Assembly (NCBI GenBank): GCA_964409775.1
Contig: CAYPEI010000001.1
Span: forward strand, 248,001 to 312,000
Source: JAHBXL01 sp964409775
Lineage (GTDB): Bacteria; Planctomycetota; Phycisphaerae; Phycisphaerales; UBA1924
DNA length: 64,000 nt
Reading direction: 5' to 3'
Below are positions 56,967-64,000 of this stretch, one piece after another (the stretch's first letter is position 1; each line of letters starts with the position of its first letter). Under the pieces are notes generated by a model. The model had not been told where the DNA came from. It ran no database searches and was given only the letters and a program-made list of their open reading frames with translations. The position numbers and the translations under genes are program-made.

Positions 56967-58730
56967 TCAGACAACCCGCACATCTTCAATGACGGGTTCG
57001 ACGCTGGTTCGTCCGTTAAACGTCGAGACGGCAGGCCGGACAACCACGTCAACGGTTGCGCCCGCTGCGAGAGACGGAGCGTGCTCCGCCCAGTCCCAAC
57101 CGATCGCCCGCACGGTGCGTTTCCCGCCGATTCCGGGTTCCCCGACACTATCCGTGAGCATCAACGAGAGATGCCGCGCGTTGCTTCCGAATGTGCGGGG
57201 AGCGCCCGAGACTCGTACATTGCGGATGACCAGTGCCACATCGGGGTTGTCGCGACCGAACGGGGCCAGCCGCTCAAGATCGCGAACGGCCTCTGGCGTC
57301 AGTTCCGAGAGCGAGGCCTCGCAGTCGGCTCGGAGCAGCGGCTGAAGCATGTCGTTCGTGATGTGCGCGTTGGCATGCGAGATGAACGCGTCCGCGAATG
57401 CCGCGAGATTGGTTTCGGGCAGGTGCAGGCCGGCGGCCATGTCGTGCCCACCGAACTTTTCGAGGTGTTCAGCGCAGGCGACCAGTCCGCCGTGCAGGTT
57501 GTACCCGTCAATGGACCGGCCCGAGCCGTGGCAAGCGCCGTCGCGCTTCTGCAGCAGGATCGTCGGCCGTCCGTGCCGCTCCACCATCCGCGAGCAGACG
57601 ATCCCGACGACCCCTGCGTGCCAGCCCTCGTGGGCGAGCACGATCGCACGCCGATCGGCCGAGGTCATGCCCGCGGCGTCGGCCATCTCCTGCGCCTGCT
57701 CGAAAATCGCCTTCTCCACCTGGCGGCGCTCGTTGTTCTTCGCGGTCAGTTGACGGGCGATGTCACGGGCGCGATCCGGTCCCGCCGTCGTGAAGAGTTC
57801 GACCGCGTCCTTCGCGTGTCCGAGTCGACCCGCGGCGTTCAGCCGTGGCGCGAGTTTGAAGCCCACATCCATCGTCCCGATGCGATCACCATCCAGCCCC
57901 GAGGCTTCGACGAGCGCCCGCAGTCCGATGAACGGCGACTGCCTGATCCGTCCCAGTCCAAATCTCGCGATCACCCGGTTCTCGCCCACCAGCGGCACAA
58001 CGTCCGCGATCGTTCCCAACGCAGCAAACGCCAGCAGGTCGATCAGCAGGGAGCGCATCGCGGGAGACAGACGCGGCGACCGTTCGTGCATGGTCGCCAG
58101 CCGCCAGGCAAGTTTGTATGCCACGCCGGCGCCCGAGAGATCGCCGAACGGATATGTGGAACCCGGACGGCGCGGGTGCACGATGGAATGAGCATCGGGC
58201 AACGGCTCGCCCGGGCCGGGCACGTTGTGGTGGTCGGTGATGATGAGGTCGACGCGTTCCTCGCGTGCACGTCGAGCCGGCTCGACGGCGGTCACGCCGC
58301 AATCGACCGACACGATCACCTTCGCGCCCTGCCGCGAGAGTTCCGAAATGGCCTCGGGGTTCAGGCCGTACCCCTCGTCGATCCGGTGCGGGACGTAGGT
58401 GATCACGCGATCAGGGAGGGCTTCCGGCGCGATCGCCCCGAACATGTGATACAGAATGGCCGTCGCCGTGACTCCGTCGACGTCGTAGTCGCCGTAAATG
58501 GCGATGGTCTGTCCGGAGTGGAGCGCCTCCAGAAGACGCGCCGCCGCTCGATCCAGATCCGGGATGAGGGAGGGCTCGTGCAGGTGTACAAGCCGCGGAT
58601 CGAGGAACTCGCCGGCCCCGGCAGGGTCGATCCCCCGCGCGCGGAGAACCCGATCGACGAGCGCGGGTTCGTTCCCGATGGCCGAAGCGTCGCGATCCCT
58701 GAATGTCCAGCGGCAGGTGAGTCCGTTCAC
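56967..58730 (-). CDS. recJ: Single-stranded-DNA exonuclease RecJ
   Basis: A 5'-3' exonuclease in DNA repair, 587 aa from the GTG start at 58730. DHH-family motifs: AIYGDYDVDGVTATAILYHM, VDCGVTAVEPARRAREERVDLIITDHHNVPG with the DHH signature, GAGVAYKLAWRL, the DHHA1 region AHEGWHAGVVGIVCSRMVERHGRP and GGHDMAAGLHLPETN. The C-terminal OB-like domain ends PAVSTFNGRTSVEPVIEDV. The frame extends to 58841, but the RecJ fold starts at about WTFRDRDASA, so the short start is preferred. A TAGCAT box 8 bp before it supports this. It leads the minus-strand run that ends in ftsI. Confidence 0.93.
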   Translation of the reverse strand: MNGLTCRWTFRDRDASAIGNEPALVDRVLRARGIDPAGAGEFLDPRLVHLHEPSLIPDLDRAAARLLEALHSGQTIAIYGDYDVDGVTATAILYHMFGAIAPEALPDRVITYVPHRIDEGYGLNPEAISELSRQGAKVIVSVDCGVTAVEPARRAREERVDLIITDHHNVPGPGEPLPDAHSIVHPRRPGSTYPFGDLSGAGVAYKLAWRLATMHERSPRLSPAMRSLLIDLLAFAALGTIADVVPLVGENRVIARFGLGRIRQSPFIGLRALVEASGLDGDRIGTMDVGFKLAPRLNAAGRLGHAKDAVELFTTAGPDRARDIARQLTAKNNERRQVEKAIFEQAQEMADAAGMTSADRRAIVLAHEGWHAGVVGIVCSRMVERHGRPTILLQKRDGACHGSGRSIDGYNLHGGLVACAEHLEKFGGHDMAAGLHLPETNLAAFADAFISHANAHITNDMLQPLLRADCEASLSELTPEAVRDLERLAPFGRDNPDVALVIRNVRVSGAPRTFGSNARHLSLMLTDSVGEPGIGGKRTVRAIGWDWAEHAPSLAAGATVDVVVRPAVSTFNGRTSVEPVIEDVRVV

Positions 58731-58812
58731 AACGACGCATGCTACACGATGTACTTCGAAAACGCGATTCCGGAGCCCGGAAGAGGGTGTCACGCCAGGA
58801 TGGCACTGGCAG

Positions 58813-58818
58813 TAAACT
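58813..58818 (+). promoter_or_regulatory. -10 element TAAACT, 6 bp before the ATG
   Basis: TAAACT, then CTCGAC and ATG 58825. The spacing predicts a leaderless mRNA for the adenosyltransferase. Confidence 0.45.
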
Positions 58819-58824
58819 CTCGAC

Positions 58825-59430
58825 ATGGTCCGGCTTACCAAGATTTACACCCGTACGGGCGATGACGGAACGACCGGCCTGGGCGATGGCTCCCGCGTGG
58901 CCAAGACTGACCCACGCGTCGAGGCCTATGGCACGGTCGATGAAGCCAACGCCGCGATCGGTCTGTGCGTCGTCGAGGCGGAGCGGTCGCCGCAGGTCGC
59001 GCAGGCGGGCGAGATCGCGGCGCTCCTCCGTGTGATTCAGAATGACCTTTTCGATGTTGGCGCGGACCTCTGCTGCCCCTGCGCTGCGGGTGAACCGGCG
59101 GGCGCGAGGCTGAGGGTTCTCCCGGGACAGACCGAGCGGTTGGAGCGGACGATCGATCGGTTCAACGAGCGACTGAAGCCGCTCGACAGTTTCGTGCTTC
59201 CCGGCGGCACACCTTTGGCCGCGGCGCTGCACTTGGCGCGGACCGTCACGCGACGTGCGGAGCGCATGACGGTTCTCCTGATCGCACAGGGCGGAGAGCC
59301 GGCGACCAATCCCGAGACGGTGCGGTACCTGAACCGGTTGAGCGATCTGCTGTTTGTGCTCTCGCGGGTTGCGAACGATGACGGGAACGGGGACGTGCGC
59401 TGGGTTCCCGGCGCAAGCCGTGCCGGGTAG
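58825..59430 (+). CDS. PduO-type cob(I)alamin adenosyltransferase
   Basis: Makes adenosylcobalamin from cob(I)alamin and ATP, in the cytoplasm, 201 aa. The PduO motif KIYTRTGDDGTTGLGDGSRVAKTDPRVEAYGTVDEANAAIG is complete (residues 4-44). It also has QNDLFDVGADLCCP and the ATP/cobalamin contact block SFVLPGGTPLAAALHLARTVTRRAER (about 129-154). The C-terminal RYLNRLSDLLFVLSRVAN is typical. It supplies the cofactor to B12-dependent mutases, none of which is in the window. Confidence 0.93.
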   Translation: MVRLTKIYTRTGDDGTTGLGDGSRVAKTDPRVEAYGTVDEANAAIGLCVVEAERSPQVAQAGEIAALLRVIQNDLFDVGADLCCPCAAGEPAGARLRVLPGQTERLERTIDRFNERLKPLDSFVLPGGTPLAAALHLARTVTRRAERMTVLLIAQGGEPATNPETVRYLNRLSDLLFVLSRVANDDGNGDVRWVPGASRAG

Positions 59431-59477
59431 CGCGGCGCGGAGCCATTGCCCGAGCGGAAGATGTTGGCCGGACAATC

Positions 59478-60938
59478 ATGACCAGCGCATTTCAGTACAC
59501 CTCCGACTTCCGGCACGAGTTCGAGGCCCAGCACGAGCGTTGGCTGCGGGCCAGGTTCCTGTGGTACACGGGCGTCGTCGGCACCGTGCAGGCGGCGGTG
59601 CTGCTGGTCGGAGTGGGCTTCCGCCTCCTCGCGGGAAATGTCGGTGCGATTTCGCGATCGGTCCCATGGGTCGATCTGTCGCTGAACATCGGCGTCGTCG
59701 CGCTCTTCGCGGCGGCTTTTCTCACGGTGCTCCGACGCCCGATGGTCAAGCAGCAGATCCTGAGGCTGGCGTACTGGGTCATCGTCGCGTGCGGCGTCAT
59801 CACCATCGTCAGCGCCCTGCTCGAACTCCGCGGCGCCGGCAGCACGGAGCGGGCGCTGGTCGGCGTGAAGGGCGTGCTGGGCATCTTCTACGCCCACGTG
59901 TTTGCGTGCCTCTTCCTTCCATGGACGTGGAGGGAGAGCATCCGACCCCTGGTGCCGCTCCTGCTCCTGAACGCCGTCGTCACGATGCTCGCAGCCTACC
60001 AGACGCCCCTTGTCGGGCTGGCGATCGTGACTGCCTCTCCGGCGATCGGCGTGCCGGGCGCGGGGGTGTGCTGGTGGCGGTACAGCCGGTTTCGCGACCG
60101 TGTCGCGGCGGCTGCACTCAGAGGGAGGTACGCCGAGATGCGACGCGAACTCGTCGATGCGCGGCGGATCCACGAGGCGCTCTTCCCGTCCTCGGTGAGC
60201 GAGGGCCCGATCCGATTCTGCTATGTCTACGAGCCGATGCGGCAGATCGGCGGGGACTACCTGTTTGCGAGGTTCGTGCCCAGCCCGCACGGCGACGCTG
60301 CCGCGTTCAACCTGCTGGTGTTCGACGTCACCGGACATGGCATCGCCGCGGCATTGACCGTCAATCGACTGCACGGTGAGTTGGAGCGGCTGTTTGCCGA
60401 GCATCCATACTCCGGTCCAGGCGAGATCCTGGGCGCGTTGAACCGATACGTGCACCTCACGCTCGCGTCGCACTCGGTCTACGTGACAGCGTTCTGTTGC
60501 CGGCTTGATCCGAACCTCGACCTGCTGGAGTATGCCAGCGGCGGCCACCCGCCCGCCTTCGTGTGTACCGCGGACGGACGGCTGGAGCAACTGGATTCAA
60601 CCGCGCTGGTGCTCGGTGCCGCTGCGGCGGGTGACTTTGAGACCGATGTGCATCGCCAGCATTTCGGGCCGGGAGACACGCTGGTGGCATTTACAGACGG
60701 CGCGCTGGAGGCGCGCAACGGGCTAGGAAGGCACATGGGCGTGACCGGGCTGCAGCGCCTGCTGGCAAGCCTGCGGACTCCGAAGGAGCGAGAGTGCATC
60801 CGGGCGATCCTGAGCGCGGTGTCGCGGCATCGCGCCGGACCGCCGGAGGATGACGTCCTGGTGGTTGAGGTGCACCGACCAGTTGTCTCCGGAGCATCGC
60901 CCAGGCGGATGACGAGCCAGGCCGGCGCCGCCGGATGA
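59478..60938 (+). CDS. Membrane SpoIIE/RsbU-type PP2C phosphatase
   Basis: A serine phosphatase that usually controls anti-sigma-factor antagonists, 486 aa. The N-terminal half has five to six membrane helices (FLWYTGVVGTVQAAVLLVGVGF; LNIGVVALFAAAFLTVL; WVIVACGVITIVSALL; VFACLFLPWTW; PLVPLLLLNAVVTMLAAY). A linker helix RRELVDARRIHEALFPSSV (about 222-240) precedes the PP2C domain with QIGGDYLFARFVPS, LLVFDVTGHGIAAALTV, SGGHPPAFVC and VAFTDGALEARNG, which contain the metal-binding acidic residues. An associated sigma regulator is not nearby. Its stop lies inside the palindrome shared with the OPT gene. Confidence 0.85.
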   Translation: MTSAFQYTSDFRHEFEAQHERWLRARFLWYTGVVGTVQAAVLLVGVGFRLLAGNVGAISRSVPWVDLSLNIGVVALFAAAFLTVLRRPMVKQQILRLAYWVIVACGVITIVSALLELRGAGSTERALVGVKGVLGIFYAHVFACLFLPWTWRESIRPLVPLLLLNAVVTMLAAYQTPLVGLAIVTASPAIGVPGAGVCWWRYSRFRDRVAAAALRGRYAEMRRELVDARRIHEALFPSSVSEGPIRFCYVYEPMRQIGGDYLFARFVPSPHGDAAAFNLLVFDVTGHGIAAALTVNRLHGELERLFAEHPYSGPGEILGALNRYVHLTLASHSVYVTAFCCRLDPNLDLLEYASGGHPPAFVCTADGRLEQLDSTALVLGAAAAGDFETDVHRQHFGPGDTLVAFTDGALEARNGLGRHMGVTGLQRLLASLRTPKERECIRAILSAVSRHRAGPPEDDVLVVEVHRPVVSGASPRRMTSQAGAAG

Positions 60939-60960
60939 TGTTCAAGTTGAACATCATCCG
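60932..60960. terminator. Bidirectional hairpin spanning both convergent stop codons
   Basis: CGGATGATGTTCAA (60932-60945) and TTGAACATCATCCG (60947-60960) form a perfect 14-bp inverted repeat around one base. Its arms contain the stop codon of the SpoIIE-type gene (60936-60938) and that of the OPT gene (60954-60956). No T tract flanks it. Confidence 0.55.
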
Positions 60961-62999
60961 AAGAGTGCGGCGATTTCGCCCGCCGCGATGTCGCCGATGC
61001 CGATCAGGGCCGAGCCGGCGATGATCCCTGCGCAGATCGGCTCGTGAGTGTCCACCCACAGCCGCTTGTTCATCGAGCCTTCCTTCGACTTGAAGAGCCG
61101 GCCCATCACGTAGAAGAACAGTGACCCGGCGAACATCGCCATGGTGGATTCCGGGGGGATGACCACGCCAAGCCCAAGGGCGATGGGCGAGATGGGGAAC
61201 CGGTTCTTCGAAACGATGCGAGAGACTTCCAGCACCAGGCCGAGCAATGCGGCGATGGCCATCGCCCAGAGTGCTGAGGGGGGGAGTTCGCCGAATCCCT
61301 TGGAGAGCAGGTCGCTGACGCCCTTCCACTGCAGCGCGCCGGGCATCGGGAACTGCTCCGAGGACAGCCGGTCGATGATCGGTTTGCCCTCCGACGAAGG
61401 TCGCAGGAACATGAAGTAGAACAGTGGCGTGGAGGCGACCGCGCCGGCGACGACGCCGATGCAGTGACCGACGGCCTGTTGGCGCGGCTTGGCGCCCAGC
61501 ATGTATCCGGGTTTGATGTCCATCAGGAGATTCGATGCGTTGCTGGCCACCTCGGTGGTCATGAGCGCGGTCATCAGGTTCGTCGCCGGGTTTGGCGCCG
61601 CGCCGGCCTTCATCGCGGTCGCCCGTTCAAGCCCGCCAAACGTGAACTGGGTGATCTTGGAGAGCGAGCCTGTGGGCGTGATGCTGGTCAGCGCGGTCGC
61701 ATTTGCGGCGATGAGCGTCAGGGCGATGATCAGCGGGATCGACAGCGCGCCCCAATACCACTTCACGTCGAACCAGTCGTGGAGCATCCAGACCCCGATC
61801 GCACCGATGATCGGGACACCGACGATCGAGATCCACATGGGCAGTTCGATGTGCGACAGGATGTCGGACTTCGTCTTTCGCTCGCCGCCGAACAGCCCCG
61901 TGAACGCCGAGATGATCATCTGCGGCTTGGCGAACAGCGCGAGCATGCTGGCCACGACCAGCATGGCGATGCCCGGCCACAGCGCCCAGGAGACCAGCAC
62001 TTCCCGGTAGTTGAACGCCATGTCCGGCGTCAGCGTCTGCACGCCGACGGGGACCATCTGACCGAGTTCGTTCTTCTCGCGGAGCGGGCGAGAGACGTCT
62101 CCCCACATCACCGCCAGCGGCGCAAGCCAGCCCCACATGATGGCCATTCCCAGGATCATGCTCGTGGCATAGCGGATGTTGAGCAGCCCGCCCGCGCCGA
62201 ACATCGCCAGGTCGACCGTCGGGGACAGACCCATGTTGCGGATGTCCGAGCCGAACACCCGGGGAATCGGCATCGCGCCCTTCGCTGCCAGCGCGTAGTA
62301 CCAGCCGTCCAGGTGCAGCGAGAGCGTGTGCGCGGCCTTGAGACCGAACAGTTTGACCTGCAGCAGGGTCTGGTAGCCCTCGCCGGCGATGAACGTGATG
62401 AACCCGGCGAGCGCGGCCGCGACGGCGAGCGCTTTCGCCTTGAACAGTCCGACCTTGGCATCAGACGTGTACAGCGTGTCGAGCACGACACCGCACGCCG
62501 CGCCTTCCGGGAAGGGGTGCTGCTCGTCGTTGATGAACCGGCGCTTCATCGGGAACGCCACGAGCACGCCGAGCAGCGCGAGGACGATGTTGATCAGCAG
62601 CATCTGCCACCACGGCATGATGACGTTGGCGACCATCATGTACGCCGCGACGCCGGAGATCAGCGGGCCGGTCATATAGCCCGCCGCGGTCGCGATGGAC
62701 TGCATGCAGTTGTTCTCAAGGATGGTGAAGTCCTTGGCCAGCCGAAGGGCCGACAGCCCCTTGAACATCGCGAACGCGAGGATCACGCTCGTGAGACCGA
62801 CACCGAGTGACCATCCCGTTCTCGCGCCGATGTACAGATTGGTCGCGCTCAGCAGGCCGCCCAGGATGAATCCGGTGATGGCCGACCGGATCGTCAGTTG
62901 CGGCATGTCGCCGCGGAAGACGTTGTCCAGCCACCAGCGGTCCTTCTGCTCAAGGGTCCACGTTCGGACTTGTTCGTCGGTGAGGGTCTTGATGGCCAT
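60954..62999 (-). CDS. OPT-family oligopeptide/metal-chelate transporter
   Basis: A large inner-membrane transporter for short peptides or metal chelates, 681 aa with about 14-16 predicted helices. The N-terminus is cytoplasmic (MAIKTLTDEQVRTWTLEQKDRWW), then helices such as SAITGFILGGLLSATNLYIG and GLTSVILAFAMFKGLSAL. Near residue 160 comes EQHPFPEGAACGVVLDTLYTSD, the family motif with PFPEG. Further conserved text is NASNLLMDIKPGYMLGAKPRQQAVGHCIGVVAGAV, matching the DLKTG/G-PR region. The C-terminus has CAGIIAGSALIGIGDIAAGE. A single gene with no associated binding protein. Confidence 0.9.
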   Translation of the reverse strand: MAIKTLTDEQVRTWTLEQKDRWWLDNVFRGDMPQLTIRSAITGFILGGLLSATNLYIGARTGWSLGVGLTSVILAFAMFKGLSALRLAKDFTILENNCMQSIATAAGYMTGPLISGVAAYMMVANVIMPWWQMLLINIVLALLGVLVAFPMKRRFINDEQHPFPEGAACGVVLDTLYTSDAKVGLFKAKALAVAAALAGFITFIAGEGYQTLLQVKLFGLKAAHTLSLHLDGWYYALAAKGAMPIPRVFGSDIRNMGLSPTVDLAMFGAGGLLNIRYATSMILGMAIMWGWLAPLAVMWGDVSRPLREKNELGQMVPVGVQTLTPDMAFNYREVLVSWALWPGIAMLVVASMLALFAKPQMIISAFTGLFGGERKTKSDILSHIELPMWISIVGVPIIGAIGVWMLHDWFDVKWYWGALSIPLIIALTLIAANATALTSITPTGSLSKITQFTFGGLERATAMKAGAAPNPATNLMTALMTTEVASNASNLLMDIKPGYMLGAKPRQQAVGHCIGVVAGAVASTPLFYFMFLRPSSEGKPIIDRLSSEQFPMPGALQWKGVSDLLSKGFGELPPSALWAMAIAALLGLVLEVSRIVSKNRFPISPIALGLGVVIPPESTMAMFAGSLFFYVMGRLFKSKEGSMNKRLWVDTHEPICAGIIAGSALIGIGDIAAGEIAALFG

Positions 63000-63100
63000 A
63001 GGGGGATTGACCGAGGGAAGAAGAATCTTGGGAGGGGCAGAGCGCAGAGTGACGCAACCGAGATCGGTTGGCCGGGCATGGTAACAACAATCGCCCCGGA

Positions 63101-64000
63101 TTACCGGCCGGCGATGGGCCTGCCACGGGCCTTGGAGGGCTTCTCGTCCTCGACCTTCTTCATGATGAAGAGGTAGTTGAAGCCCCGCAGGAAGAAGTTC
63201 CCCTCGGCCGCGGCCTTGTGCCAGTTGCCCCGCTCGAGTTTGGCGTTCCGCCTGACCACACAGATGATGTCCACGGGCTGGAAGTGCCGCCGCATGATCG
63301 AAAAGAGTTCGAATCCGATCGGCATGAATCCCGTTCCGGTTCCTCCCTCGCCGCCGCCTTGCTGGCCAAGACCCCTCCTTCCCTCTGCTCCCTGTCCCTC
63401 GGTCCCTTGGGCGCGTGATCCCTTCTTCTTCCAGGAGTCGGAGACATAGAGGCCCATATACCGGCGGTTCTTGAGGACTCGATGCATCTCACCGATGGCC
63501 TGCTCCATGGCCTCGTAGTACGCGCGGCCGTTGTCCGGCCCACCTGAATCCAGTTTGCCGATGCACGCCGGGTCGTCCGAATAGTCGACGTGCGTGGAAT
63601 AGGGCGGGTCGACGAACACGAAGTCCGCCACACCGGCCTCCAGCGGGAGTCTGCGGGCATCGGCCCGGAAGATATCCGGGCGGGAGGGAGCGAGGTCATA
63701 ACCCATTCCGCGGCGGCCAAAGTCGCGGGCTACATCCAGGGTGGTGCCGCTCCCGCACATGGGGTCCACGATGAGGTCGTTCGGGCGGGTGTAGCGGGCG
63801 AGCAACTGCCAGATCACCCAGGACGGCGTTGCGCCGACATACGCCGAGTCGCCCTGCATCGTGAGTCTGCTGCGGATGACTTTGCCATCGTCGTCGATGT
63901 AGGCGTCGTAATGCTGGCTGGGATACTCCCAGAGCGTCGTTGTGAAGACGCGGAGCGGCGGCCGCTCGCCCGGGCGGGGAGCACGCGATGCCGAAGGGTC
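63101..64000 (-). CDS. DNA N4/N6 methyltransferase, partial (runs off the right edge)
   Basis: An amino-DNA methyltransferase of the N6_N4 class. The visible part is 299 codons. The frame stays open to the last base, so the gene starts beyond the window, although ATG 63859 lies within it. Upstream text reads LWEYPSQHYDAYIDDDG, conserved in such enzymes, then LIVDPMCGSGTTLDVARDFG (motif I), YDLAPSRPDIFRADARRLPLEAG and FVDPPYSTHVDYSDD (motif IV DPPY). The FxGxG-like motif precedes DPPY. A low-complexity insert of about 28 residues (GSRAQGTEGQGAEGRRGLG and similar, about nt 63330-63425) interrupts the domain. No restriction partner is visible. Confidence 0.8.
   Translation of the reverse strand, partial: DPSASRAPRPGERPPLRVFTTTLWEYPSQHYDAYIDDDGKVIRSRLTMQGDSAYVGATPSWVIWQLLARYTRPNDLIVDPMCGSGTTLDVARDFGRRGMGYDLAPSRPDIFRADARRLPLEAGVADFVFVDPPYSTHVDYSDDPACIGKLDSGGPDNGRAYYEAMEQAIGEMHRVLKNRRYMGLYVSDSWKKKGSRAQGTEGQGAEGRRGLGQQGGGEGGTGTGFMPIGFELFSIMRRHFQPVDIICVVRRNAKLERGNWHKAAAEGNFFLRGFNYLFIMKKVEDEKPSKARGRPIAGR

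Noticed and set aside
61464..62810. 448-codon plus-strand frame over the OPT gene
   Set aside because: Antisense shadow rich in R, D, H and Q. The minus-strand transporter is clear.
1..64000. tRNA, rRNA, CRISPR or prophage signals
   Set aside because: I looked for T-arm consensus, regularly spaced repeats and integrase or transposase text and saw none, though I could not run a structure search.

Overview
The window is GC-rich bacterial chromosome and most resembles a planctomycete of the class Phycisphaerae (inferred from protein types, not from a search). The clues are three exported proteins ending in a PEP-CTERM-like tail (VPxPGT or PxPG, hydrophobic stretch, RRR), two secreted proteins ending in a short dockerin-like repeat with the phrase VPDIFAFLSLWFAGC, a prepilin-like protein with an H-X9-DG-type C-terminus, membrane proteins carrying a CxxCxY...CPECG ribbon, and a response regulator with an N-terminal excisionase-type HTH. 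I found no rRNA, tRNA, CRISPR array, transposase or prophage. Fifty-three protein genes fill nearly all of the sequence.

Layout. 0-4.6 kb: two glycosyltransferases separated by an inverted-repeat element, then a PEP-CTERM protein. 4.7-14.4 kb: a membrane ribbon protein facing a long minus-strand run of methylisocitrate lyase, a three-gene ABC exporter, a second ribbon protein, citrate synthase and a serine hydrolase. 14.5-20.8 kb: M28 peptidase, AIM24-type protein, sirtuin, PEP-CTERM haloperoxidase-like protein and a PrpD-family dehydratase. 21-30.6 kb: HD-GYP/PilZ protein, thiolase, ProC, AccA, a TraR/DksA-like protein coupled to LspA, and a metallo-beta-lactamase-fold hydrolase. 30.6-39.7 kb: a minus-strand secretion/pilus-like locus (TPR lipoprotein, secretin, GspH-like and two GspG-like pseudopilins, two small membrane or secreted proteins) with a HEAT-like protein upstream. 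40-47 kb: HTH-receiver regulator, two-gene ABC transporter, methyltransferase divergent from a UbiD-type decarboxylase, H-X9-DG prepilin-like protein. 47.3-51.4 kb: two dockerin-tailed secreted proteins, one a metzincin protease. 51.4-58.7 kb: a minus-strand division/wall run recJ - EEP hydrolase - rsmH - small ORF - lysM - ftsL - ftsI. 58.8-64 kb: cobalamin adenosyltransferase, SpoIIE-type phosphatase, OPT transporter, and a DNA methyltransferase running off the right edge.

How genes fit together. Citrate synthase, PrpB and PrpD could form a methylcitrate route for propionyl-CoA. Thiolase, AccA and cobalamin adenosyltransferase are compatible with related acyl-CoA chemistry. The secretin locus is the most unusual part: the secretin carries a C-terminal domain that looks like the globular part of the two pseudopilins encoded beside it, and no assembly ATPase or platform protein lies nearby. 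Promoters of the type TTGNNN-16/17-TANNNT can be read at several genes. At about seven to nine genes a TANNNT hexamer ends only 6-8 bp before the start codon, which suggests leaderless mRNAs.
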